Source of the DNA: Anaerotignum sp.
Lineage (GTDB): Bacteria; Bacillota; Clostridia; Lachnospirales; Anaerotignaceae
DNA length: 64,000 bases
Reading direction: 5' to 3'
Assembly: GCA_020024265.1 (NCBI GenBank)
Contig: JAHHTW010000007.1
Coordinates: 19,056 to 83,055, forward strand
Under the pieces are notes generated by a model, which saw only the letters and a program-made list of their open reading frames with translations, had not been told where the DNA came from and did no database searches. Made by a program: the position numbers and the translations under genes. Shown piece after piece: positions 27,144-36,106 of the stretch. Each line of letters begins with the position of its first letter. Position 1 is the first letter of the stretch.

Positions 27144-28664
27144 ATGATACGAAATGTATTGGAATATCTTGAAGCAACCGCAAAACGCTTTCCAGAGCGC
27201 ATTGCTTTTGCCACGGACCAAACAACGTGTAGCTTTGCATCATTGTTGCAGAGATCCAGAGAGCTTGGCACGATACTGCTTTCCTATGGTGTACGCAATA
27301 TGCCGATGGCAGTGATGATGGATAAAACTCCAGATATGATTGCAGCCTTTTTGGGCTGCGTGTATAGCGGAAATTTCTATACACCCATTGATGCAGGGAT
27401 GCCCAAAGAACGTATCAAATCCATATTGCACACCTTGCAGCCAAAAATTTTGCTTGTGGATACAAAAAGCAAAAAGCAGGCAGATGCTTTGGGCTATACA
27501 GGGGAATGTCTGGTTGTGGAGGAATTGCCAAGGGGCAGGGTGGATGAACAAGGGCTTGCCTCTGTGCGTAATACTGCCATTGATACAGATCCGCTGTATG
27601 CACTCTTTACATCCGGCTCCACCGGAATACCAAAGGGCGTTGTGATCAGCCATCAGTCTGTCATCAATTTGACACAATGGTATACGGAAGCATTTGATAT
27701 TACAGAGAAAGAGATTATAGGAAATCAGGCGCCGTTTTATTTTGATTCTTCTGTAAAGGATATCTATGCCGTACTGAAAAGTGGTGCAAGAATGGAGATC
27801 ATTCCGAAACAACTCTTTTCCTTTCCGATTAAGCTGCTGCCATATATAGAGGAAAAACAAATCAATTATATTGATTGGGTACCTTCTGCATTGGGGATGA
27901 TTGCAAATGTGGACGCATTGGCAAAAGTCAGACCTTCTGCACTACGTAAAATACTGTTTGCGGGAGAAGCGATGCCGACAAAGTATTTCAATTATTGGAG
28001 GAAATACTATCCTGATGCCATGTTTGCAAATATCTATGGCCCAACAGAAACGACTGTAGATTGCACCTACTATATCATTGAAAGAGAATTTGCAGATGAT
28101 GAGCCACTGCCGATAGGATATGCTTGCCGCAATACGGATGTTTTCTTGTGCAACGGAGAGCGTTTGGCCAAGGAAGGCGAAAGCGGAGAGTTGTGTGTGC
28201 GTGGACGTGCTTTGGCGTTGGGGTATTATAACAATCCAGAAAAAACGGCAGAAGCATTTGTACAAAATCCCATGAACCCCCATTATCCGGAAAGAATTTA
28301 TAGAACAGGGGATATTGCAAAGTATAATGAATATGGCGAGATTGTTTTTCTTGCACGTAAGGATCATCAGATCAAGCACATGGGACATCGCATTGAACTT
28401 GGCGAGATTGAAACGGCAGTACAGGCGATTGATTTTATAGACAATGGCGTTTGTATCTATGATGAAGAAAAGCAGAAAATCGTGTTGTTTTATTGTGGGA
28501 AGGAAGCCACACAGGCTGCAATCCTCAAAAAACTACGGGATGCCATTCCAAAATACATGTTCCCCAATGTGATGATACAGATGGATACACTGCCACAGAC
28601 CATCAATGGAAAAATTGACAGATTGCGATTGAAGGAGTATTATGTTCAAGAAAATAACAGATAA
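27144..28664 (+). CDS. dltA: D-alanine--[D-alanyl carrier protein] ligase DltA
   Basis: 506 aa adenylate-forming enzyme that activates D-alanine and loads it on DltC for teichoic acid D-alanylation. The P-loop is LFTSGSTGIPKGVVISH near residue 155; also NIYGPTETTVDCTY, YRTGDIAKYNEYGEIVFLARKDHQIKHMGHRIELGEIE and the C-terminal catalytic Lys in INGKIDRL. Length fits DltA. It is the first gene of the operon, and its 3' end overlaps the GNAT gene by 23 bases. Confidence 0.93.
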   Translation: MIRNVLEYLEATAKRFPERIAFATDQTTCSFASLLQRSRELGTILLSYGVRNMPMAVMMDKTPDMIAAFLGCVYSGNFYTPIDAGMPKERIKSILHTLQPKILLVDTKSKKQADALGYTGECLVVEELPRGRVDEQGLASVRNTAIDTDPLYALFTSGSTGIPKGVVISHQSVINLTQWYTEAFDITEKEIIGNQAPFYFDSSVKDIYAVLKSGARMEIIPKQLFSFPIKLLPYIEEKQINYIDWVPSALGMIANVDALAKVRPSALRKILFAGEAMPTKYFNYWRKYYPDAMFANIYGPTETTVDCTYYIIEREFADDEPLPIGYACRNTDVFLCNGERLAKEGESGELCVRGRALALGYYNNPEKTAEAFVQNPMNPHYPERIYRTGDIAKYNEYGEIVFLARKDHQIKHMGHRIELGEIETAVQAIDFIDNGVCIYDEEKQKIVLFYCGKEATQAAILKKLRDAIPKYMFPNVMIQMDTLPQTINGKIDRLRLKEYYVQENNR

Positions 28665-29427
28665 AAAGGAATTGGATGCGTTGATTGTTGCATGGCATAG
28701 TAGGCATGCCAAGACAAATTTCTTTTTGACAGAAGAAGAATATTTGCCTGTGTTCAAGCAGTTTCAAGTCCTGCGCTTTGATCAGGGGTGTTACTTGCTT
28801 TTAGAGAAAGACACACATTTTATGTTTTATTTCTTTTTGGAAAAAGCTGCACAGCCAATTGCGCTGCCTCCGCTGCAAAAACCGCTTGTTTTGGAGCAGG
28901 TATGCTTGGAGCGTAAGGGACAGGAGCCAAAGGCTTCTGTATGGGAGGCTATGGGCTTTGTCCCGTACCTGATACGCAAGCGGCTGATGATGCCAATGCA
29001 AACGGGGGTTTCTGCAAGCAGTGCGCCACAATTTGCAACTGTTGCACAGGCAGATGAAATTTTACAGATGATGCAAGAAAATTTTGAACCATATACATCG
29101 GCATTGCCTACAAAGCAGGAACTGCTTGCATCAATTGCAAATCAGGAAATTCTGACAGCCATGCAAGAAGATCAGATGCTTGGATTTTTACGCTTTGGTG
29201 CCAAAAAAAAAGTTTCAGTTCTTTGGCAAATTGCAGTGAAAGCAGAAGCGAGAGAACGTGGTGTAGGGCGTATGCTGACAAAGCAATGGATTTGGCAGGT
29301 TAAGGATACAGCGCTGCGCTGCGAATTATGGGTGCGTGAGGATAATCCCTCTGCACAGAGAATGTATGAAATATTGGGCTTTTTGCCAGATGGCAGAATT
29401 GCGCCGGTAATGATAAAGAATATTTAA
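28642..29427 (+). CDS. GNAT-family N-acetyltransferase embedded in the dlt operon
   Basis: 261 aa. The C-terminal half (about 130-261) is a GNAT fold: LWQIAVKAEARERGVGRMLTKQWI carries the acetyl-CoA pyrophosphate loop (ERGVGRM), and LWVREDNPSAQRMYEILGF is the typical motif B end. The N-terminal ~125 residues are a second, degenerate domain. The substrate is unknown. Overlap with dltA and close spacing to dltC imply function in the same pathway, perhaps modifying a cell-envelope or carrier component; this is inference. Confidence 0.85.
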   Translation: MFKKITDKKELDALIVAWHSRHAKTNFFLTEEEYLPVFKQFQVLRFDQGCYLLLEKDTHFMFYFFLEKAAQPIALPPLQKPLVLEQVCLERKGQEPKASVWEAMGFVPYLIRKRLMMPMQTGVSASSAPQFATVAQADEILQMMQENFEPYTSALPTKQELLASIANQEILTAMQEDQMLGFLRFGAKKKVSVLWQIAVKAEARERGVGRMLTKQWIWQVKDTALRCELWVREDNPSAQRMYEILGFLPDGRIAPVMIKNI

Positions 29428-29455
29428 AGAAAAACACAAAGAAAGGGTTATGAGT

Positions 29456-29683
29456 ATGGAAACATTATTGAAAATTTTAGCAGAAATCAGACCAGATGTA
29501 GACTTTGAAGAAAACAAAGAACTGGTAGACAGTGGAGAGCTGGATTCTTTTGATGTGGTTACTTTGGTTGGGGAGCTATGCGAAGAATACGACATTGAGA
29601 TTGGCGCAGATGATATTGTTCCGGAAAACTTCAATTCGGCAGAAGCAATTATGGCGCTTGTTACCAGATTACAGGAAGAATGA
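29456..29683 (+). CDS. dltC: D-alanyl carrier protein DltC
   Basis: 75 aa acyl-carrier-like protein. The phosphopantetheine site is Ser31 in SGELDSFDVVTLVGEL; the acidic helix CEEYDIEIGADDI follows. The start at 29456 lies 8 bases after AAAGGG; the ATG at 29450 is too close. It carries activated D-alanine to the membrane machinery (DltB/DltD). Confidence 0.9.
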   Translation: METLLKILAEIRPDVDFEENKELVDSGELDSFDVVTLVGELCEEYDIEIGADDIVPENFNSAEAIMALVTRLQEE

Positions 29684-29701
29684 GTATAGGAGAAAAACAG
29701 T

Positions 29702-31300
29702 ATGGCGTTTACATCAATGCAATTTGTGGTGTTTTTGCTCTTTGCCGTTGCTGTATATTACTTGACACCAAAGCGTTACCGATGGGTAACGCTTTTGGTT
29801 GCTAATGCGGTATTTTATTATTTTACAGGTATCAAATATTTTGTTTATATCCTTTGTACCACCGCTTCCACTTACATTGCAACACGTAAGCTGGGGGATA
29901 TGGCAGCGAAAAATAAAACCGCCTATCAGGCAGCAAAAGCAGATTTGGATAAAGAAGCAAAAAAAGCATGGAAAGCAGATTTTACAAAGAAAAAAAGGGG
30001 TGTCTTGATACCAACACTGCTCTTTAATTTTGGTATTTTAGCAGTATTGAAATATTCGGGCTTTGTCAGTGAAAATCTCAATCATCTGCTGGAAGCGCTT
30101 TCTGCACCTGTGCAGCTGCCAGTGCCACACTTTTTATTACCTTTGGGCATTTCGTTTTACACCTTTCAGACAATGGGCTATCTCATTGATGTATATCGTG
30201 AAAAGGTTGTGCCGGAGAAGAATATCGGAAAGCTGGCACTGTTTATCACGTTTTTCCCAAGCATTGTACAAGGGCCCATTGGTCGTTTTGGGCAGCTGGC
30301 AAAGCAGCTTTTTGAAGGGAATGATTTTTCCTATGACAATGTCAAGTATGGCGTACAACTGATGCTTTGGGGCGCATTTCAAAAACTGGTCATTGCAGAT
30401 CGTGCAGCGGTGATTGTCAATGCAGTATATGATGCGCCGGATGTGTATGGCGGTACGTATATTGCGGTGGCTTCCTTGATTTACTGTTTACAGCTTTATG
30501 GGGATTTTGCAGGCGGAATCAACATTGCCACAGGTGCAGCGCAGATGTTTGGCGTTACGCTTGAGAAAAACTTTGAAAGACCTTATCTTGCAACCTCTAT
30601 CCCTGATTTCTGGCGCAGATGGCATATTACGCTGGGGGCATGGTTTCGGGATTATGTATTCTATCCCTTATCACTGTCTAAGTTTTTTATGAAGGTGGGG
30701 AAAAAAGGTAGACAAATATTGGGCAATTATATTGGTAAGCTCTTACCGGTATTGATTCCGCAATTTATTATTTTTTTCCTGATCGGTATTTGGCATGGAG
30801 CAGAATGGAAATATATTGCCTTTGGTTTTTACAATGGTACACTCATTGTACTGGGTATTTTGTTTGAGCAGCCACTGCAAAACCTAGCAAAAAAATTGCA
30901 TATCCGCACAGATTGCTTTAGCTGGCATTTGTTCCGAATCCTGCGTACACTGATTTTGGTAACATTGGGCAAGATCATTACAAGGGCTGACGGCTTCGGG
31001 GTTTCTCTTTATATGATGCATACCATGGCAGCGGATTGGAATACGGATATTCTCTTTGATGGCAGCTTGCTCCAGCTTGGTTTGGATGGAAAAGATATGA
31101 TGGTGCTATTGCTTGCTGCACTGGTGCAGCTGGCTGTGAGTATTTTGCAGGAATGTGGCATACGGATGCGAGAAACACTTGCAAAACAAAATTTGTATTT
31201 CCGTTGGGTCATTTATCTGTGTGCGGTATTTGCACTGATTATATTTGGTATGTATGGCTTAAATTACAATGCAGCAGATTTTATTTACAGGGGGTTCTAA
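29702..31300 (+). CDS. dltB: MBOAT-family acyltransferase, DltB/AlgI-like
   Basis: 532 aa polytopic membrane protein with 10 or more hydrophobic segments. The MBOAT core is visible: HFLLPLGISFYTFQTMGYLIDVYR, PSIVQGPIGRF, DFWRRWHITLGAWFRDYVFYPL and the catalytic His in IGIWHGAEWKYIAFGFYNG. It is longer than classical DltB (~400 aa) and looks nearer to AlgI-type O-acyltransferases, but its place between dltC and a dltD-like gene argues for D-alanyl transfer across the membrane. Confidence 0.88.
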   Translation: MAFTSMQFVVFLLFAVAVYYLTPKRYRWVTLLVANAVFYYFTGIKYFVYILCTTASTYIATRKLGDMAAKNKTAYQAAKADLDKEAKKAWKADFTKKKRGVLIPTLLFNFGILAVLKYSGFVSENLNHLLEALSAPVQLPVPHFLLPLGISFYTFQTMGYLIDVYREKVVPEKNIGKLALFITFFPSIVQGPIGRFGQLAKQLFEGNDFSYDNVKYGVQLMLWGAFQKLVIADRAAVIVNAVYDAPDVYGGTYIAVASLIYCLQLYGDFAGGINIATGAAQMFGVTLEKNFERPYLATSIPDFWRRWHITLGAWFRDYVFYPLSLSKFFMKVGKKGRQILGNYIGKLLPVLIPQFIIFFLIGIWHGAEWKYIAFGFYNGTLIVLGILFEQPLQNLAKKLHIRTDCFSWHLFRILRTLILVTLGKIITRADGFGVSLYMMHTMAADWNTDILFDGSLLQLGLDGKDMMVLLLAALVQLAVSILQECGIRMRETLAKQNLYFRWVIYLCAVFALIIFGMYGLNYNAADFIYRGF

Positions 31301-31301
31301 C

Positions 31302-32327
31302 ATGGCGAAAAAAATAAATATTCTTTTGCGATGCGTTGCCTTCTGTATCGTATTTGTGTTGATTTTCGGTCAGATTTCAAAGCTGTATCGGAGAGATGAT
31401 GACGAAACAAATGAAATTCATGCCTTTTACAATGAGCCACAGGATACCATAGACGTTCTTTGCGTGGGTAGCAGTCCGCTTTTGCGTGGAGTATCCCCCA
31501 TGCTGATGTACCAAGAGCATGGCTTTACCAGCTATATGCGTGCGTCCGCTTTGCAGGCGCCCTCTGTAAGCTATGCATTGCTTTCAGAATCTCTGCAAAA
31601 GCAAAGTCCAAAGGTTGTGGTACTGCTTGCAGATAATTTGTTTCAAAGCTATGATTATGCAAAAAGAGAGGGAGATATGCGACGTGCCATGGATGGTATG
31701 CGTATTTCTCGGTATAAATGGGATGTCATACGGGAAGTGACCAAATTTGATGACAGACAAACGGCATTGTCTTATCTCTTTCCGCTGTTTCGTTATCATG
31801 AACGTTGGAAGGAAGTCAATTGGGCAGAGGCAGATCCAAAACCTCTGTTGCAACATTCTGTGCGTAAAGGGAACGTATTTCTCAAAGATATATCGCCACA
31901 GACAGTACCGCATAACTTTATGCAACCAACAGGGGAAGCGGTGGTATATGACGAAAATGCATTGTACTACACAGAAAAATCCATTGCACTCTGTAAAGAA
32001 AAAGGGATTGAAGTGGTGCTTTTGCATTTGCCCAAAATGAGTTGGACATGGGAGAAAAGTCAAGCCATGCAGATGCTTGCACAGCGGCATGGAATCACAT
32101 ATCTGGATTTCGATACAGAGCCGATACGTAGTCAAATTTCTGTAGATCCTATGGTAGATTACTATGATCAAGGGCATATGAATCTCACCGGTATGCTGAA
32201 AGTGAGTGCATATCTGGGGGACTATTTGGCAGAGCGGTATGAACTATCCGATCATAGAACAGATGCAGCATATGCACAATGGGAAAAAGACTTGCAGCAG
32301 TATTTGAAAGATGCAGGATTATCATAA
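31302..32327 (+). CDS. dltD: DltD-like SGNH-type membrane-anchored protein
   Basis: 341 aa. One N-terminal membrane anchor (INILLRCVAFCIVFVLIFG), then an extracytoplasmic SGNH-like domain. The nucleophile is probably the Ser in VLCVGSSPLLRG; the C-terminal Asp/His pair is in DYYDQGHMNLTGM. Start 31302 follows AGGGGG and lies one base after the dltB stop. Sequence outside the motifs is unlike classical DltD, so it could be an AlgJ/AlgX-type partner of the MBOAT protein. Confidence 0.82.
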   Translation: MAKKINILLRCVAFCIVFVLIFGQISKLYRRDDDETNEIHAFYNEPQDTIDVLCVGSSPLLRGVSPMLMYQEHGFTSYMRASALQAPSVSYALLSESLQKQSPKVVVLLADNLFQSYDYAKREGDMRRAMDGMRISRYKWDVIREVTKFDDRQTALSYLFPLFRYHERWKEVNWAEADPKPLLQHSVRKGNVFLKDISPQTVPHNFMQPTGEAVVYDENALYYTEKSIALCKEKGIEVVLLHLPKMSWTWEKSQAMQMLAQRHGITYLDFDTEPIRSQISVDPMVDYYDQGHMNLTGMLKVSAYLGDYLAERYELSDHRTDAAYAQWEKDLQQYLKDAGLS

Positions 32328-32375
32328 ATGGTATCCAATGCCAGAAGGATATGTGATGCAGGATAGGTGAATGAT

Positions 32376-32906
32376 GTGAAAAACAGGAACAAAGCAGTTT
32401 TGTTTGCAGCGGTAGCGATTGTCATGGTACTGGTGGGTATTGGTATACAATATCATACCCATTCTTCAGATGCTTCGGATGTAACAGGCAGAGAAAAACG
32501 ACTCGAAAGAGCGATTGCAAAAGAAGGTGAAAAGTGGCAGATTGCAAAGGAACTGGAATTGGATGGATATATTGTAAGTGGCGCATACAGCACAGAACAA
32601 CGGGCAGCAATTACAGTATTTGAGCAGGATGCAAATGGTGATTACCAATTTTTGACTGCCAAAGATGGAAATGTGGATCAAGTACTGATGGATCAAATCA
32701 TCATCCGTGAGAAAGTATATGATGTCATCTGGTTTGCAGGCGCACAAACAGAATATGCAAATGTGACCTATACCCTAGAAAATCAAGTGCAGCATACCAT
32801 ACAATATGATACTGCAAATATGGATTTATGGTATCACGAAGCGCCGGATCAGGCATATACCATTCAGGTGTCCTATTATGATGCACAAGGAAACGCATAT
32901 CAATAA
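32376..32906 (+). CDS. Hypothetical membrane-anchored protein, last gene of the dlt operon
   Basis: 176 aa from a GTG start with AGGTGA 5 bases upstream (an earlier GTG at 32367 overlaps that site). One N-terminal membrane segment (AVLFAAVAIVMVLVGIGIQ) with the remainder predicted outside. The soluble part has a repeat-like beta pattern (YIVSGAYSTEQRAAITVFEQDANGDYQFL). No family recognised. A strong terminator follows directly. Confidence 0.75.
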   Translation: MKNRNKAVLFAAVAIVMVLVGIGIQYHTHSSDASDVTGREKRLERAIAKEGEKWQIAKELELDGYIVSGAYSTEQRAAITVFEQDANGDYQFLTAKDGNVDQVLMDQIIIREKVYDVIWFAGAQTEYANVTYTLENQVQHTIQYDTANMDLWYHEAPDQAYTIQVSYYDAQGNAYQ

Positions 32907-32944
32907 AACGCATAAACATGTGATTGTTCATAAGACATTATAAA

Positions 32945-32992
32945 GAAAAACGAGCGATGCCAAGCAGGAAAAATGGCATCGCTCGTTTTTTT
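32945..32992 (+). terminator. Intrinsic terminator of the dlt operon
   Basis: Perfect 17-bp stem AAAAACGAGCGATGCCA / TGGCATCGCTCGTTTTT (32946-32962 with 32974-32990), 11-base loop, T run. Confidence 0.95.
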
Positions 32993-33257
32993 GGTGTGGT
33001 GGATATGCGAAGTTTTTCGGATTGCATTGCAAAGCTGTAGCATACAATGGGAAACGGAGCAGCTCTTTTGAAAAACATGGAAACATACTGCCGGGTCATA
33101 CATAAGAAAACAAATTTTAAAAAAATACAAAACTTCCTTAATAGAATCGTAAGGAAAAGAATATGGATTTTTTTTATGCTATCCTGTATAATTTTGTCAA
33201 AGATGAAAATTTCATTATAAATTTTATCTATTTTTAACAATGAAAGGGGGCAAAAGA

Positions 33258-33980
33258 TTGGGAAAAAATATCATTCGGATTCAGAATGTAAAGAAATTCT
33301 ATCAAATGGGAGAAGAACGCATTCGAGCAATCAATGGCGTAAACTTGAATATCCAGCAGGGAGAAGTGTGCTGTTTGTTCGGCAAATCCGGTTCTGGTAA
33401 GTCTACGTTGCTCAATCTGATTGCAGGATTGGAAAAGCCGACCAGTGGTGAAATCATTGTATATAATAAGCATATTGAGCGTATGAATGAGAATCAGCTG
33501 GCAGCATTTCGTCAGCAAAATATCGGTTTTGTATTTCAGTCCTACAATCTCTTGTCCACATTGACTGCTTTGGAAAATGTCACACTGCCTTTGATTTTCC
33601 ATGGTATGGCAGTCAAAGAGCGTAATGAGCGTGCAATGGAAATGCTCAAAGCGGTAGGATTGGAAGGGCGTGCCAATCATAAGCCCGGCGAAATGAGTGG
33701 TGGGCAGCAGCAGCGTGTCAGTATTGCACGTGCTTTCATCAATGATCCCAAAGTTGTTTTCGCAGATGAACCCACGGGAAATCTGGACACCAAAACAACA
33801 TATGAAATGATGGATTTGATTACTGGATTGGCAAATAAAAAAAATCAAACCTTGGTGATTGTTACACATGACTGGGAGCTTTCTGAATATGCTGATCGTA
33901 TTGTTCATATTATGGACGGAAAAATCGAAAGCATAGAGGAGAAAGAGCGCAAGGTACAGTTAGAAAGCAGAGTAGAGTGA
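33258..33980 (+). CDS. ABC transporter ATP-binding protein, MacB/LolD type
   Basis: 240 aa. Walker A FGKSGSGKST, Q-loop FVFQSYNLL, signature MSGGQQQRVSIARAF and Walker B VVFADEPTGNLDTKT, with H-loop VTHDWEL. The PTGNLD form and length mark the MacB/LolD/FtsE branch that powers FtsX-like permeases. TTG 33258 lies 7 bases after AAAGGGGG; the ATG at 33240 overlaps that site. It partners the permease at 36103. Confidence 0.92.
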   Translation: MGKNIIRIQNVKKFYQMGEERIRAINGVNLNIQQGEVCCLFGKSGSGKSTLLNLIAGLEKPTSGEIIVYNKHIERMNENQLAAFRQQNIGFVFQSYNLLSTLTALENVTLPLIFHGMAVKERNERAMEMLKAVGLEGRANHKPGEMSGGQQQRVSIARAFINDPKVVFADEPTGNLDTKTTYEMMDLITGLANKKNQTLVIVTHDWELSEYADRIVHIMDGKIESIEEKERKVQLESRVE

Positions 33981-33991
33981 GGAGAAATAAG

Positions 33992-36106
33992 ATGAGAGGA
34001 AAAATTTTACAAAGAGGGTTGGCATGGCTTTTGACAGCAGTTTTGCTATCAGGTATTCCTATGGTGGTACATGCTGCAAAGGATGATGACTTTTCCGTAG
34101 GTCTGCCACAGTTGGTCGTGGCAGGCGATGGTGTATATACCGTTGAGGCGGGTAAAGAAAATTTAATAAAATTGAGCATCAAAAATAAAGGCAGTGCCTC
34201 TGCAAATAATGTTGTGGTACGTGCAAAAAGTGGCGATGCAATGCCTCCGTTTAAGCTGAATTTCCGAGATGGAGAGAATGTAGGTTCGTTGGGCGCCAAT
34301 AGCTATAAGGACTTAAATCTGTATGTGACAATGGATGATTTTCCGGATAAGGAAAGCTATCCCATTACGATTACATATGATTGTACCAATGGTGGTGGTG
34401 GAACCGATACCATATATGTTAAAGTAAAGGGGTATGAAAGAGAACCATCCTATTTGTTTGATCAGGTGAAGATGACACCGGAGAGTATTACACCCGGACA
34501 GAATGCGGTACTGAGTGGTACCATTACCAATAATGGTGGACAGGAAATGTTGCAGGCGCAGCTCTTTTTGGATCAGCTCAAAACAGAGGGCATCAGTCTT
34601 GCTGGTGGTTTTAGTGCAGTACAGTTTGGCAAACTGAAAATAGGACAGTCTGCAAGCTTTTCTTTCCCGATTGTTGCAAATAAGGATATGGAAGCAGGGA
34701 ATTATCCCATTACATTAAAGCTGAAATATCAGGATGGAGCAGGCAAAGAATATGAAAAAACGCAGGATTACTATGTCAATGTAGGTGGAAAAAATGGACA
34801 GTCCCCTGATTTGATGGTGAGAAAAATGAAGGAACCATCAGGGATTTATGATGTCAATCAAAATTTTCCTGTGCATTTTGAATTGTATAATGCAGGGAAT
34901 GTAGTGGCAAGAAATGTTGTCATAACCGCAGAAGGTCTGGATCCGGCAGCAGTGGTGCCAAAGTCTACCAGTGTACGCAATATTGCCACTTTGGCTCCGG
35001 GAGAAAGTGTTCCGGTGACATTTTCTTTCGCTGCAACCAATCAGGCATCCTCACAGAACTATGCCATACAGTTTGGTGTGGAATATACAACCGGTGTAGA
35101 TAAAACACATACATTTAAGCAGTTTGCAGGTGTGAATATCAAAAATAGCTTGAAGGATAAAAAAGAGGCAGAGGAACAGGCGGCAGAAGATGACAAAGAC
35201 AAGAAAACAAGTAAGCCAAAAATCATCATCAGCAAATATGTATGTGATCCATTGATTGTCATGGCTGGTGAAGAATTTGACTTAAACTTGACACTTTTGA
35301 ATACGCATAAAGTGAAAAATGTACAAAACATCAAAATGTTTTTGACATTGGCAGAAGAAACATCCTCGGAAACAGAGAAATCCGGCAATATCTTTACGCC
35401 AGTAAACAGTAGCAATACATATTATTTTGATTCCATTGCACCAAAGCATACTGTAGACAAAAAACTGCGTCTGTATGTCGTGCCGGAAGCACAGCCAAAG
35501 ACATATACGCTCACTGTGAATTTTGAATATGAAGATGCAAAGGGCAATGAATATACAGCAACAGAACTTTTGGGTATTAATGTCAAGCAGGTATCCGAAT
35601 TGAGTGTGGAACAGGTGACTTTGCCAGATACCATTGAGCAGTATATGCCTATGGTGGTAACACTCAATTATTACAATACCGGTAAGGTGGCACTCAACAA
35701 TGTAATGTTCCGTGTAGAGGGCAATATAGACTGTGAGCAGAAAACAACTTATGTCGGGAATATGGAACCGGGAGCCAGCGATGTATATGAAACAACATTG
35801 ATACCAAATGAGCTTGGGGAGATTCCTGTTACGATTATTGCAAGCTATGAGGATGCAAGTGGTGAATTGGTTGAGGAAAAACGGGAGTTTGTACTGAATG
35901 TAACAGAACCAGTGATGGATGAAAGCGATATGCCTATGGACGAAACACCAGCACCCATTCCCAAAAAATTGATTATTGGATTGGTGGTAGTGGCTGTTGT
36001 GGTTGGTGTTGGTGCATTTATCATTGTGAAAAAGCGGAAACAAAAGAAAGCAGATGCTTTCATAGAAGCGGTGAATGAGGACGATGAAGAAGGGATGTCC
36101 GAATGA
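33992..36106 (+). CDS. Large secreted, C-terminally anchored CARDB/NEW3-type repeat protein
   Basis: 704 aa. Signal peptide (LAWLLTAVLLSGIPMVVHA), then at least four immunoglobulin-like domains of ~115 residues. Each pairs a P..I.PGQ..VLSGTITNNG-like edge with LYNAGNVVARNVVI or YYNTGKVALNNVMF, typical of CARDB/COG1361 domains. A Lys/Glu-rich linker lies near residue 395, and there is a C-terminal membrane helix (LIIGLVVVAVVVGVGAFIIV) with a basic, then acidic tail. GGAGAAATAAG precedes ATG 33992. It lies between ATPase and permease and overlaps the permease (ATGA), so it is probably the external part of the same machine. Confidence 0.85.
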   Translation: MRGKILQRGLAWLLTAVLLSGIPMVVHAAKDDDFSVGLPQLVVAGDGVYTVEAGKENLIKLSIKNKGSASANNVVVRAKSGDAMPPFKLNFRDGENVGSLGANSYKDLNLYVTMDDFPDKESYPITITYDCTNGGGGTDTIYVKVKGYEREPSYLFDQVKMTPESITPGQNAVLSGTITNNGGQEMLQAQLFLDQLKTEGISLAGGFSAVQFGKLKIGQSASFSFPIVANKDMEAGNYPITLKLKYQDGAGKEYEKTQDYYVNVGGKNGQSPDLMVRKMKEPSGIYDVNQNFPVHFELYNAGNVVARNVVITAEGLDPAAVVPKSTSVRNIATLAPGESVPVTFSFAATNQASSQNYAIQFGVEYTTGVDKTHTFKQFAGVNIKNSLKDKKEAEEQAAEDDKDKKTSKPKIIISKYVCDPLIVMAGEEFDLNLTLLNTHKVKNVQNIKMFLTLAEETSSETEKSGNIFTPVNSSNTYYFDSIAPKHTVDKKLRLYVVPEAQPKTYTLTVNFEYEDAKGNEYTATELLGINVKQVSELSVEQVTLPDTIEQYMPMVVTLNYYNTGKVALNNVMFRVEGNIDCEQKTTYVGNMEPGASDVYETTLIPNELGEIPVTIIASYEDASGELVEEKREFVLNVTEPVMDESDMPMDETPAPIPKKLIIGLVVVAVVVGVGAFIIVKKRKQKKADAFIEAVNEDDEEGMSE

